From Metapseudomonas sp043392685 (GTDB taxonomy: Bacteria > Pseudomonadota > Gammaproteobacteria > Pseudomonadales > Pseudomonadaceae): a stretch of 64,000 nucleotides of DNA. Shown here in pieces: positions 1-7,967 of the stretch. Within the stretch, counting starts at the first letter, position 1. Every line of letters begins with the position of its first letter. The DNA lies in the NCBI GenBank assembly GCA_043392685.1, contig JBHZGM010000013.1; one strand, 5' to 3'. The position numbers were made by a program, and so were the translations under genes. Under the pieces are notes generated by a model, which was given only the letters and a program-made list of their open reading frames with translations, was not told where the DNA came from and searched no databases.

Positions 1-541
1 TGCCATCCTCCCCCACCACGTAAAGGCCCACCAGCTCGGGCTCTTCGCCCGCGTCTTCGGCGAATGCCGGCAGCGGGAAGTCGGCGCCCGGGCGCACGAC
101 GATGCCGCCATCGCCCTTGTAGAACCATTCCGGCTGCGCACCGACCTTGCCGGCGCCCGGCTTTCCGCCCTCTACGCCCCACTTGAACATGCGCATGGTG
201 TCGGTCATGGCGGCCTCGTCCTGGGCCTTCTGCTGGTGCATCTTGTCGCGGGTGGAGGCGCTGCCCAGATGAGTCAGGCCGGTGCCGCTGACCAGGCAAT
301 GGGCCGGGTCTTCGTGGTCCAGCGGTGGCAGCACGCGGCGGGCATCCAGCAGTTCGCGGTAGCTCGGGCCGGGCTCGGTGCCACGGGCCAGGACTTCGTC
401 TTGCAGGCTGCGGCTTGCGGCGATGGCGGCAAGGGCCAGGGCGCGGGTGGTGGCGACGCCTCGGACCACTTGGACCTGTTCGCCCTCGATCACACCCACC
501 TGGCGCTGGCCGGCGGCATTCTCGAACTGGATCAGTCTCAT
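1..541 (-). CDS. AraD1/fumarylacetoacetate hydrolase-family protein, 5' part only
   Basis: The gene runs off the left edge; the first 180 codons are visible, starting with MRLIQFENAAGQRQVGVIEG. This N-terminus, and the later stretch with GTGLTHLGSAS and MFKWGVEGGKPG, resemble the AraD1 (GguC) branch of the fumarylacetoacetate hydrolase fold. Those are metal-dependent sugar-acid dehydratases or hydrolases of about 330 residues. The metal-binding Glu/Asp residues lie in the missing C-terminal half, so catalysis cannot be judged. It is transcribed away from the LysR gene that starts at 647, the usual arrangement for a regulator and its target. No strong ribosome binding site is visible before the ATG. 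The family call is fairly sure; the substrate (perhaps an aldarate lactone or arabinonate-like acid) is inference. Confidence 0.7.
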   Translation of the reverse strand, partial: MRLIQFENAAGQRQVGVIEGEQVQVVRGVATTRALALAAIAASRSLQDEVLARGTEPGPSYRELLDARRVLPPLDHEDPAHCLVSGTGLTHLGSASTRDKMHQQKAQDEAAMTDTMRMFKWGVEGGKPGAGKVGAQPEWFYKGDGGIVVRPGADFPLPAFAEDAGEEPELVGLYVVGEDG

Positions 542-646
542 GGCGATGATTCTCGTTGCAGGGTGTTGGCCGGGACTTTACGAATCCACCACGGGCCTGC
601 CTAATGAGAGCTTCTGATCCCGCGATAACTTTTGCTCATCCCCCCT

Positions 647-1588
647 ATGATCGCTTCCCTCCCCGCCCTGGTTTCCCGACTGCGCCTGAAGCAACTGCGT
701 CTGCTCATCGCCCTGGACGAACAGGGCTCGCTGCACAAGGCCGCCGAGCAGGTGGCCATCACCCAGCCCGGCGCCACCAAGGCGCTGAACGAGATAGAGG
801 CCGCCTTCGGCATGCGCCTGTTCAATCGCACCAGCCAGGGCCTGGAGGCCAACGACCTGGGCCGTTGCGCGATTCGTTACGCGCGGCTGATCCACACCGA
901 CCTGGCGCACCTGCGGGAAGAGATGATCGGCATTCTCCAGGGCCAGGGCGGGCGTATTTCCGTGGGCGCGGTGATGGGCGCCGTGCCACTGCTGGCGCGC
1001 AGCCTGGAACGACTGCGGGAAACCCAGCCGGAACTCTCCGTGGAGGTGGTGGAAGACACCAGCGCGCGTCTACTGGCGTTGATCGATCAGGGCCGCCTGG
1101 ACCTGGCCGTCTGCCGCACCAGCGTCAGTCCCCGGCCGGACGCTTACGAGGCGCAGGTGCTCTATGGGGAGATACTGCGGGTCATGGCCAACCCCGCCCA
1201 CCCGCTGGCCGGCGCCGAGTCGCTGGAACTGAAGGAGCTGGCCGCCTTCCCCTGGGTGGTCTTCCCGGCGAACATGCCCATGCGCCTGGTGCTGGAGCGC
1301 GAGTTCAGCCAGGCGGGCCTGGAATTCCCGCGCTACCCGCTGGAAACCGCATCGACCCTGGCCACGCTGATGCTGCTGCGGCAGAACCCGCAGCTGATTG
1401 CCCTGATGCCCGGGGAAGTGGCAGACGAGGCCATCCAGCTCGGCAGCCTCGCCTGCCTGCCGCTGGAATTGCGTTCGCGCAGCGAACCCTTCTCGGTGGT
1501 GATGCGCCGGGGCGCGCCGTTATCGGCGCCGGCACGCTTGCTGTGGCAGGCACTGGAGGCCGAAAGCACTTCCCGACCCGGAGCCTGA
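647..1588 (+). CDS. LysR-family transcriptional regulator
   Basis: A 313-residue LysR-type regulator. The N-terminal winged helix-turn-helix covers roughly residues 12-70 (LRLKQLRLLIALDEQGSLHK, then AITQPGATKALNEIE and FGMRLFNRTSQGLE). It is followed by a periplasmic-binding-like effector domain that ends near PARLLWQALEAES. I chose the ATG at 647 over an in-frame TTG at 632 because LysR proteins normally begin only a few residues before the HTH. It is divergent from the AraD1-like gene ending at 541, so it probably controls that gene in response to a sugar acid (inference). GguR-like regulators of galactarate/glucarate catabolism share this neighbourhood, but I cannot confirm the effector. 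Confidence 0.85.
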   Translation: MIASLPALVSRLRLKQLRLLIALDEQGSLHKAAEQVAITQPGATKALNEIEAAFGMRLFNRTSQGLEANDLGRCAIRYARLIHTDLAHLREEMIGILQGQGGRISVGAVMGAVPLLARSLERLRETQPELSVEVVEDTSARLLALIDQGRLDLAVCRTSVSPRPDAYEAQVLYGEILRVMANPAHPLAGAESLELKELAAFPWVVFPANMPMRLVLEREFSQAGLEFPRYPLETASTLATLMLLRQNPQLIALMPGEVADEAIQLGSLACLPLELRSRSEPFSVVMRRGAPLSAPARLLWQALEAESTSRPGA

Positions 1589-1646
1589 GGCCAGTGCGCC
1601 AATCGCTCCGCTACACGATTTCAACGTCACCCAGAGGACTCCCCCG

Positions 1647-2003
1647 ATGCCCCATCTCGTCATCGAGTACAGCGCCAACCTCCCCGGCTTCGACGCCGCT
1701 GCCACCCTCGCCGCCTGCAACGACTTCCTCGCCGGCACCGGGCATTTCGCCGAGGCCGACATCAAGAGCCGCGCGGTGCGCCACGAGCACTTCCTGGTGG
1801 GCACCGCCGGCGACGGCCGCGCCTTCGTGCACGCCACCCTGTGGTTGCTTTCGGGCAGGCCGGAAAACGTCAAGCAGGCGCTGGGCCGGGGCGTGCTGGA
1901 AGCCCTGGAGGCGACCTTCATCAAGCCCGACGGGCTGGACGTGCAGCTGAGCGTGCAGCTGCAGGACATGGAGCGCAGCACCTACGCCAAGGCCTTCCTC
2001 TAG
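1647..2003 (+). CDS. 5-carboxymethyl-2-hydroxymuconate delta-isomerase (CHMI family)
   Basis: 118 residues with the N-terminal catalytic Pro2 (MPHLVIEYSANL) and overall length of the CHMI branch of the tautomerase superfamily. CHMI isomerises 5-carboxymethyl-2-hydroxymuconate in homoprotocatechuate (4-hydroxyphenylacetate) degradation. Other family signatures are HEHFLVG near residue 45, TLWLLSGR near residue 63 and the C-terminal LQDMERSTYAKAFL. A GAGG ribosome binding site lies about 9 nt before the ATG. It follows the LysR gene by 58 nt on the same strand, but no other homoprotocatechuate-pathway genes are present here. It may therefore be an orphan copy with another tautomerase role. Confidence 0.85.
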   Translation: MPHLVIEYSANLPGFDAAATLAACNDFLAGTGHFAEADIKSRAVRHEHFLVGTAGDGRAFVHATLWLLSGRPENVKQALGRGVLEALEATFIKPDGLDVQLSVQLQDMERSTYAKAFL

Positions 2004-2011
2004 GCCGCCGG

Positions 2012-3109
2012 TCACTTGCCGGCAGCGCGCTTCATGCAGCTCTGGTAGCGGCCGTCCACCCGCTTGGCGAACCACTCGGTGGTGAGCTTGCGGGTGATCT
2101 TCGGGCTCTTCAGGTCGATGCCCGGCATCACTTCACGGGGCAGTTTGCGCCGCTCGATCTTCTCGGCCAGAGCGAAGACACGCTCATAAAGGTCGGTTTC
2201 CTCGAACGCCAGGCTGTCGCCCTTGAGCAGCGCGCGGCGGATGGCCGAGTCGCTGAGGTCCAGGTGTTTCTTCAGGGCGCGCACCGCGAGTTCGGTGGAA
2301 CCCGCCTTGCTGGAACCGTGGATCACCAGATCGCCATCCAGTTCCAGGGGAATGCCCGAGGCCAGGCTCACGGCATTCTGGAAGGCGGCATTGCGGCTGG
2401 CATACCAACCGGCGTTGAAATCGGCGAAACGGTATAGCGGCTTCGAATAATGAGCCGGGTAGCCCAACAGATGAGCGATGCCGAAGTACATGCCGCCGCG
2501 CCGGGTGAAGACCTCCTCGCGAATGGAGCCCTTGAGCGGGTACGGGTAGTCCTTCGCGTTGGCTTCGGCGAAGGCGATGCTGACCTGCATCGGGCCACCG
2601 GTGTGCACCGGGTTGAAGTTGCCGAACAGCTTGCGGCCAAGCGGCACCATGTCGATGAAGTCGTCGAAGATGGCGCTCAGTTCCTTTTCCGTACGCGCGC
2701 GACTCAGGCGCTGGTCGTAGGTCTTGCCGGTGGGTGAGTCGATCTTCAGGGCGCTATTCACCACGAAGGCCGGCACATGCAGGCTGCCGGCACGACGCAG
2801 GATTTCCTGCCGGGCGATCTTCGCCAGCCCCGGTACGGGCGGGTCCACCTGGTAGGTGGACTCCTGCTCGGTGACCGCCAGCACGGCGCACAGGTTGCTG
2901 TCGCTGGGGCTGATGTCCTGGGCGGCGAAAGCAGCCTGGATGTCCGTGGCCCAGCCCTGGCGATCCGGCACCTTGGCCGGCATCAGCTTGACCACCTTGG
3001 CACGCACCTCGGCTGGCCGCAGCACCGGCTCCTGCGGGCGCTGAGTGCCGCAAGCCGCGAGGGTCAGAAGCGTGGAAAGTGTGAAGAAGCGTATGGCGAG
3101 GTTGTTCAT
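2012..3109 (-). CDS. DUF1615-family lipoprotein
   Basis: A 365-residue protein beginning MNNLAIRFFTLSTLLTLAAC. The short charged n-region, hydrophobic stretch and LAAC lipobox predict cleavage before Cys20 and lipidation. The rest matches the DUF1615 family (EIPxx-like region with NFNPVHTGGPMQVSIAFAEA and GGMYFGIAHLLGYPAHY) found in gamma-proteobacterial envelopes; its function is unknown. In-frame ATGs also lie at 3133 and 3151. I prefer 3109 because it places the lipoprotein signal at the N-terminus, though 3133 would also leave a workable signal. It converges with the CHMI gene, whose stop is 8 nt away, leaving no room for a separate terminator. Confidence 0.75.
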   Translation of the reverse strand: MNNLAIRFFTLSTLLTLAACGTQRPQEPVLRPAEVRAKVVKLMPAKVPDRQGWATDIQAAFAAQDISPSDSNLCAVLAVTEQESTYQVDPPVPGLAKIARQEILRRAGSLHVPAFVVNSALKIDSPTGKTYDQRLSRARTEKELSAIFDDFIDMVPLGRKLFGNFNPVHTGGPMQVSIAFAEANAKDYPYPLKGSIREEVFTRRGGMYFGIAHLLGYPAHYSKPLYRFADFNAGWYASRNAAFQNAVSLASGIPLELDGDLVIHGSSKAGSTELAVRALKKHLDLSDSAIRRALLKGDSLAFEETDLYERVFALAEKIERRKLPREVMPGIDLKSPKITRKLTTEWFAKRVDGRYQSCMKRAAGK

Positions 3110-3247
3110 GAAAGGGGCTGCCTTGCGGTTCATGCCGGCGAAACATGGCATGAAAGACAGCTGGCGCGCGAATTGATTTCAGCTTGCGATTCGGCGGGGC
3201 CCGCAAGATACGTTCCCCCTCTCCCCCACAAAGAACAAGCGGTCGGC

Positions 3248-3306
3248 TGTAGGGTGGGCTTCAGCCCACCATCGTAGGTCAGCGTGGGCTAAAGCCCACT
3301 CTACCA
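3248..3306. repeat. Paired GGTGGGCT/AGCCCACC short palindromes
   Basis: Two adjacent hairpins: GGTGGGCT-TC-AGCCCACC (3253-3270) and GTGGGCT-AA-AGCCCAC (3284-3299). They are flanked by GTAGGG at one end and CTCTAC at the other, so the pair also forms one larger imperfect inverted repeat. This is the design of REP/REPIN elements in Pseudomonas intergenic DNA. It lies upstream of the DUF1615 gene. Confidence 0.6.
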
Positions 3307-3349
3307 GGCTCCGAGGACCGACCGGGACTTCCTAGCAACAGCGACTAGC

Positions 3350-3423
3350 AGACCGAAGGTCTGTCCGTCGGGGCTGCCGGGGCAGCGTTGCCGCCCCTGG
3401 CGATTGAAATCGCCCCTTCTACA
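3350..3423. repeat. Intergenic repeat module (copy 1)
   Basis: A diverged copy of the window's recurrent intergenic module. It contains AGACCGAAGGTCTG, then GGGGCAGCGTTGCCGCCCC, and ends with the conserved arm GCGATTGAAATCGCCCC. It lies immediately downstream of the hydroxyisourate hydrolase stop and could act as its transcription terminator. Together with the pair at 3248 it fills the roughly 320-base gap; I see no gene there. Confidence 0.65.
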
Positions 3424-3431
3424 GAAATCGA

Positions 3432-3791
3432 TCAGGCACCGCCACGGAAGCAGGAAACACCCCAGGCGGTGAGCTTGAACGGCAGGTGGTAATGCTGGGC
3501 GGCATCACTGGTGCCGAATCGGTAGACCAGCTCATCGAGGAACGGCGGCTCCGGCAGTTGCATTCCCCGGGCACGGTAGAAGTCCGCCACTTGCAGGCGG
3601 GCTTCGTAGACACCCGGAGGGCAGCGTTCGGCCAGCCCCGCCAGTTCACCGAGCAGGCCGTCAGACTTGATGCGGCCTGCGCAGATCAGCTCGCGATCCT
3701 CACCCTCCAGCCGCTCCAGGCGTACTTCCAGCCCTTCGGCCACGCGGCCGCTGGCGACGTCCACCACATGGATGGAGATGCCGCCATTCAT
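3432..3791 (-). CDS. uraH: 5-hydroxyisourate hydrolase (transthyretin-like)
   Basis: 119 residues of the HIUase/transthyretin-like family, which hydrolyses 5-hydroxyisourate to OHCU in urate breakdown. Visible signatures are ISIHVVDVASGRVAEG (residues 5-20; catalytic His8) and the C-terminal block HYHLPFKLTAWGVSCFRGGA. The canonical family terminus is YRGS; here it reads FRGGA, so the Tyr and the terminal Ser are replaced. The start overlaps the stop of the upstream deaminase by 4 nt (ATGA), so the two are translationally coupled. Neighbouring purine genes support a urate/purine role. No OHCU decarboxylase or allantoinase is in the window. Confidence 0.88.
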   Translation of the reverse strand: MNGGISIHVVDVASGRVAEGLEVRLERLEGEDRELICAGRIKSDGLLGELAGLAERCPPGVYEARLQVADFYRARGMQLPEPPFLDELVYRFGTSDAAQHYHLPFKLTAWGVSCFRGGA

Positions 3792-4294
3792 GACCAGAAG
3801 CCTTCATGGGCGGCAGCGGCTTCGGACTCCAGCATCGGCCCCAATACCGCAATCTCACGCTGGCCACGGGCGAACACCTCGCGGCATGGCAGGGAGAAAG
3901 TGGGGTTCTCCGGATGGGCACCGGTCAGGCCTAGCAGCGCATGCTCCGACAGCGCGTAGACCACCCGGCCAATGCCGGTCCAGTACACCGCGCCGGCGCA
4001 CATGCAGCAGGGTTCGGCGCTGGTGTAGAGGGTGCACCGGGCCAACTCTTCAGGGCTCAACACCTTGGCGGCAAGGGCGGCGGCAACCAGCTCGGCGTGC
4101 TGGGTCGGGTCGCCTTCGGGCGGCATGGAATTGTTGCCTGCCTGGGCGATCACCTTGCCGCTGCGGTCAGCCACCAGCGCGGCGAAGGGATGGCGGCCGC
4201 GCTCGCGGGACTCCTCGGAAAGGCGGATGGACAGGCGCAGCAGTTCCAGGTCGAGTTCGCTGACGCCGGCAGGTACGAGGTTGCTGAAAGTCAT
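3788..4294 (-). CDS. Nucleoside/guanine deaminase-like zinc enzyme
   Basis: A 168-residue member of the cytidine deaminase superfamily. The zinc and proton-shuttle motif HAE is at residues 66-68 and PCxxC is at 95-99 (SAEPCCMCAGAVYWTG). Length and motifs fit the Bacillus GuaD-type guanine deaminases rather than tRNA-specific TadA. Linkage to an NCS2 purine permease and to 5-hydroxyisourate hydrolase supports guanine to xanthine deamination, but the substrate is inference. The start at 4294 has an AAGGAG site 6-7 nt upstream. The gene is the middle one of a three-gene operon, 37 nt after the permease. Confidence 0.82.
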   Translation of the reverse strand: MTFSNLVPAGVSELDLELLRLSIRLSEESRERGRHPFAALVADRSGKVIAQAGNNSMPPEGDPTQHAELVAAALAAKVLSPEELARCTLYTSAEPCCMCAGAVYWTGIGRVVYALSEHALLGLTGAHPENPTFSLPCREVFARGQREIAVLGPMLESEAAAAHEGFWS

Positions 4295-4331
4295 GGATAG
4301 CTCCTTGAGATTAAAGGCGCGAATGCGCGAA

Positions 4332-5657
4332 TCAGTCGGCCAGCTCGGCAGCTTCGCCCCGGCTGGCCGGTTCCTCCCGGTTGAGCAGGAGGTTGAGGAC
4401 GATGGCGCTGAGCGCGCCGAGGAAGATGCCGCTCTCCAGAACCAGGCGCAGGGCACCGTGGAAGTGCTCGAACAGCGCCAGGAAGGACATGGGCAGTACG
4501 CCGATGCTCACCGACACGGCCACCACCAGGGCATTGCGGGTGCCTTCGAAGCGCACCCGGGACAGCTCCTGGATGCCGGCCACCGTGGTCATGCCGAACA
4601 TCACGATGGCGCAGCCGCCCAGCACCGGGGTGGGTACGGCGGCTATCAGCGCGCCCAGCTTGGGGAACAGCCCCATGAGGATCATCAGGCCACCGGCGGC
4701 AGCCACCACGAAGCGGCTCTTGATGTTGGAAAGGGCGATGAGGCCGGTGTTCTGGGTGAAAGCGTTGTAGGGGAAGCTGTTGAACAGGCCGCCGATCATG
4801 GTGGACAGGCCATCGGCGCGGAACGCATCGCCCAGGGTGCGCTGGGTGATGGCGCGGCCGGTGAGCTTGCCGATGGCCAGGCAGTTGCCGGTGGTCTCGG
4901 CCATGATCACCAGCATCGCCAGGGTCATGATGAGGATGGGCGTCAGGGAGAACTGCGGCACGCCGAAGGCCATGGGCGCGGACAGCTCGAACCAGGCCGC
5001 CTCCCCGACCCGGCTGAAGTCGGTCATGCCGAAGGCGGCGGCGATCAGGCTGCCCGCGACCAACCCGATCAGCACGCTGAGGTTGCCGACGAAACCGGAG
5101 AAGCGCGCATGGATCACCAGAGTGATCGCCACCGTCGCCAGACCCAGCAACAGGTTCGCCGGTTTGCCGAAATCCGCCGCGTCGGGGTTGCCGCCTCCCA
5201 GCCAGATGGCCGCTGCCGGCATCAGCGAAATGCCGATGATGGTGATCAGGCTGCCGATCACCACCGGCGGGAAGAAGCGCAGCAAGCGGCTGAACACCGG
5301 CGCCAGGAAAAGGGTGATGGCCCCGGCGGCGATCACCGCGCCGAACACGTTGGTCAGCCCGTAGGCCTTGCCGATCATGATCATCGGCGCCAGGGCGATG
5401 AAGGAGCAGGCCTGTACCAGCGGCAGGCGGGCACCGAAGCGCCAGAAGCCGAGGGTCTGGATCAGGGTGGCGATGCCGGAGGTGAGCAGGTTGGCGTTGA
5501 TCAGCAGCACCACTTCGGCCGTGGAAAGGCCCAGGGCGCTGCCGAGGATCAGGGGCACGGCCACGGCGCCGGCATAGAGCACCAGCACGTGTTGAAGGCC
5601 GTAGGTGACGAGTTGGCGAGCGGGAAGTAGCTGGTCCACCGGATGGGGATGGCTCAT
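4332..5657 (-). CDS. NCS2-family purine/urate:cation symporter
   Basis: A 441-residue inner-membrane nucleobase transporter with about 14 hydrophobic segments. Characteristic NCS2 elements are QHVLVLYAGAVAVPLILG near the N-terminus, VFGAVIAAGAITLFLAPVF, the MAETTGN motif and the signature QNTGLIALSNIKSRFVV near residue 300. The start at 5657 is preceded by an AGGAGAAC ribosome binding site. It heads the operon with the deaminase and HIUase, so its likely substrates are guanine, xanthine or urate (UacT/XanQ-like). Exact specificity cannot be read from the sequence. A divergent LysR gene starts 157 nt away. Confidence 0.88.
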   Translation of the reverse strand: MSHPHPVDQLLPARQLVTYGLQHVLVLYAGAVAVPLILGSALGLSTAEVVLLINANLLTSGIATLIQTLGFWRFGARLPLVQACSFIALAPMIMIGKAYGLTNVFGAVIAAGAITLFLAPVFSRLLRFFPPVVIGSLITIIGISLMPAAAIWLGGGNPDAADFGKPANLLLGLATVAITLVIHARFSGFVGNLSVLIGLVAGSLIAAAFGMTDFSRVGEAAWFELSAPMAFGVPQFSLTPILIMTLAMLVIMAETTGNCLAIGKLTGRAITQRTLGDAFRADGLSTMIGGLFNSFPYNAFTQNTGLIALSNIKSRFVVAAAGGLMILMGLFPKLGALIAAVPTPVLGGCAIVMFGMTTVAGIQELSRVRFEGTRNALVVAVSVSIGVLPMSFLALFEHFHGALRLVLESGIFLGALSAIVLNLLLNREEPASRGEAAELAD

Positions 5658-5759
5658 GGAAGTTCTCCTGCAAAGCAACGTGTTCTTGTTTTTCGGTGTG
5701 GGTTGCCCAGCGATTCGAGGAGGCAGTGCTGGTTGGGCGAAATATTTCCCGCTTGATAC

Positions 5760-5797
5760 CGATGGAACAAATGAATAACCATCGCCCCCATCGATGG
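5760..5797. promoter_or_regulatory. Candidate LysR operator between the purine permease and its regulator
   Basis: CGATGG at 5760-5765 is mirrored by CCATCG at 5779-5784. A perfect 10-bp palindrome CCATCGATGG (5788-5797) follows directly, so the same half-site occurs four times within 38 bp. It lies in the divergent intergenic region, just upstream of the LysR ribosome binding site (GAGGAG). That is a typical position for an LTTR autoregulatory site, but no binding evidence is available. Confidence 0.4.
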
Positions 5798-5814
5798 ATC
5801 AGAGGAGTAGCACC

Positions 5815-6729
5815 ATGAGGTTTTCACTGGACCAGCTGCAGATGCTGGTCACCGTTGCCCAGGCGGGCTCCTTCTCCGCAGCCGCGCGGCGCCTGGGGCG
5901 AACCCAATCCACCATCAGCGCCGCCATCGCCAATCTGGAGGCGGACCTGGGGGTGGAGCTGTTCGACCGCTCCACGCGTATCCCCGCGCTGACCACGGCC
6001 GGACAGAAGCTGCTGCTGGAGGCCGAAGCGGTGCTGGAACGCTGCCTGGCCCTGGAAGGCCACGCCGACAGCCTGACGGAGGAAACCGAACCGAGCCTGA
6101 CCCTGGCCATCGAGGTGCCCTACAACACAGTGATGCCGGTGCTCTGTGAGTTCGAACGGGCCTTTCCTTATGTGGACCTGATCATCCGCCACCCGGTGTA
6201 TGGCGACGTCGCCAGCATGGTGCAGAAGGGCGAAGTGGAAATGGGCATCGCCTTCTCCCAGCCGGAGTACCCACGGGAACTGGAGTTCCAGCAACTGGGC
6301 AAGCTGATCATGGCGCACGTCACCCACCCCACCCACCCGCTGGCGCAGCTGCCCCAGGTCAGCTTCGCCGACCTGCACGCCCATCGCCGCCTGGCCTTCA
6401 GCGCCCACGCCAGCAAGCTGCCCAGCAGCGAATACCTGCGCGCGCCGCAGCTATGGCAGGCGGAAAGCTACATGGCTTTGCTGGAAATGGTACGGGCGGG
6501 GCTCGGCTGGGCCACCCTGCCCCGCCAGTTGATCCATCGTGAGCTGGCCAGCGGTGACCTGGTGGAACTGCAACTGGCGGCCTATCCGCACACGGACTGG
6601 TTGGTGGGCGTGGATCTGCTCTGGCCGCGCCGCCAGGGTCGCGGCAAGGCCAAGCGCTGGCTCAGGGAGCGGCTGATGCGCAACAAGGTGTTCGAACTGG
6701 ATAGCCACGGCAAGGCGACCACGCTCTAG
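5815..6729 (+). CDS. LysR-family regulator, divergent from the purine operon
   Basis: 304 residues with an N-terminal LysR HTH (MRFSLDQLQMLVTVAQAGSF, then RLGRTQSTISAAIANLEADL and LFDRSTRIPALT) and a LysR substrate-binding domain. The ATG at 5815 has a GAGGAG site 8 nt upstream, so I prefer it to the ATG at 5794. It is transcribed away from the NCS2 permease-deaminase-uraH operon and is the obvious candidate regulator of it, perhaps sensing a purine intermediate (inference). The C-terminal region ends with a basic stretch (RRQGRGKAKRWLRERLMRN). It is monocistronic; the next gene starts 323 nt downstream. Confidence 0.85.
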   Translation: MRFSLDQLQMLVTVAQAGSFSAAARRLGRTQSTISAAIANLEADLGVELFDRSTRIPALTTAGQKLLLEAEAVLERCLALEGHADSLTEETEPSLTLAIEVPYNTVMPVLCEFERAFPYVDLIIRHPVYGDVASMVQKGEVEMGIAFSQPEYPRELEFQQLGKLIMAHVTHPTHPLAQLPQVSFADLHAHRRLAFSAHASKLPSSEYLRAPQLWQAESYMALLEMVRAGLGWATLPRQLIHRELASGDLVELQLAAYPHTDWLVGVDLLWPRRQGRGKAKRWLRERLMRNKVFELDSHGKATTL

Positions 6730-7052
6730 GACGGGGCTCCCCGTCCAGGCTAAAAGTCCAGCATTCTGAACATCCGTGTTAGATGCTGAACCGAAAAATA
6801 TTTTTCGATCAATATAAAAATCTATAACTATCAACTAGTTAGCCATGAAAAACCGATAAAAATCGGCCATTATTTTTTACGTTTTCCACCGACATCGTTT
6901 GACATATTAAACGGCTCTGGCAGGCTATATGGCAGGTCCCGACCGGAAATCGCCCCGACGATTGCCGGCAGTGCTCGGGATCTCAGGTAGCCCCAAACCT
7001 CACTGGAGCGCCTGCACAACAACGATAGGCTGAGCCTGTCCCAAGGTGAAAT
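6730..7052. other. AT-rich intergenic leader, no gene seen
   Basis: 323 bases without a convincing ORF. The stretch 6780-6905 is strikingly AT-rich for this genome and has a small inverted repeat CCGATAAAAATCGG near 6852-6865. It probably holds the promoter of the amidotransferase gene at 7053. A TTGACA occurs at about 6899, but no well-spaced -10 follows. No terminator for the upstream LysR gene is obvious. Confidence 0.4.
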
Positions 7053-7868
7053 ATGTCCAACAGCAACATTGGCAATAAGAAACAGACCACTCGTAAACCG
7101 GTCGTCCTGATGTCCATGGGCGCCCAGGAACGCAAGGGCCACGACTACCAGGTGATGACCCACAAGTACATCACGCCGCTGGTAGAGTTCTCCAAATGTG
7201 TACCGGTCCTCGTGCCCACCTGCTGCGGCAGCGAAGACCTCGAGCAGTACCTCGATATGGCTGACGGCGTTTACCTCACCGGTGCCGGCAGCAACATCGA
7301 CCCGACCCTCTACGGCCAGGAAAACCTGACCCCGGAGAAGGCTCAGGACAAGGATCGCGACCTCTTCGACCTGCCCCTGATTCGTGCTGCCATCAAGCGC
7401 GGCCTGCCGATTTTCGGCATCTGCCGCGGCATGCAGGAAATCAACGTCGCCCTGGGCGGCGACCTGTACCAGAAGATCTATGCCGAGGCCGGCTTCAACG
7501 ACCATCGCGAAAACCCGGAAAATCCGGTGGACGTCCAGTACGCCCCCGCGCACAGCGTGCGTGTGGAGCAGAACAGCTGGCTGCATAAGGTTCTGGGCAC
7601 TGACACCATCCAGGTCAACTCGCTGCACGGCCAGGGTCTGAAAACCCTCGGCAAGGGCATCGAGGCCATCGCCCGGGCCGAAGACGGTCTGGTGGAAGCC
7701 ATTCATGCGCCTACCCTCTCGCCCTTCCTCTTCGCGGTGCAGTGGCACCCGGAATGGCAGGCAGCGAAGAACCCCGATTCGGTGAAGATCTTCGAAGCCT
7801 TCGGTGAAGCCTGCCGCAATCAGGTGGAGCGCAAGTCCAAGGGCAAGACGCTCGACCACGTAGCCTGA
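7053..7868 (+). CDS. Gamma-glutamyl-gamma-aminobutyrate hydrolase (PuuD/PauD-type class-I amidotransferase)
   Basis: 271 residues of the peptidase C26/class-I glutamine amidotransferase family. The nucleophile elbow is FGICRGMQE with Cys124, and the catalytic His/Glu pair is WHPE (His232, Glu234). The oxyanion/substrate region LTGAGSNIDPTLYG is near residues 75-88. In Pseudomonas such enzymes release GABA (or related amino acids) from gamma-glutamylated intermediates of putrescine and polyamine breakdown. Several paralogs exist, so the exact substrate is uncertain. The start has AAGGTG 6 nt upstream. It is monocistronic, preceded by an AT-rich leader and followed by a strong terminator. Confidence 0.85.
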   Translation: MSNSNIGNKKQTTRKPVVLMSMGAQERKGHDYQVMTHKYITPLVEFSKCVPVLVPTCCGSEDLEQYLDMADGVYLTGAGSNIDPTLYGQENLTPEKAQDKDRDLFDLPLIRAAIKRGLPIFGICRGMQEINVALGGDLYQKIYAEAGFNDHRENPENPVDVQYAPAHSVRVEQNSWLHKVLGTDTIQVNSLHGQGLKTLGKGIEAIARAEDGLVEAIHAPTLSPFLFAVQWHPEWQAAKNPDSVKIFEAFGEACRNQVERKSKGKTLDHVA

Positions 7869-7887
7869 TCCACCCGTTCATGAGAAG

Positions 7888-7910
7888 ACCCGGCAAACGC
7901 CGGGTTTTTT
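7888..7910 (+). terminator. Rho-independent terminator of the amidotransferase gene
   Basis: Perfect 7-bp stem ACCCGGC/GCCGGGT with loop AAAC, followed by a run of six T. It begins 20 nt after the stop at 7868. Confidence 0.88.
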
Positions 7911-7967
7911 CATTTCCGCTGAACCGATGCATGGGCATCGGGCGTACCAGCAGATTGCAAGCCCGCC

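Noticed and set aside
4032..5630. Plus-strand 532-codon frame opposite the NCS2 permease
   Set aside because: Shadow of the permease gene; no recognisable domain.
6899..6935. Sigma-70 promoter TTGACA...CTATAT before the amidotransferase gene
   Set aside because: The spacing between elements is about 19-21 bases, too long for a confident call.
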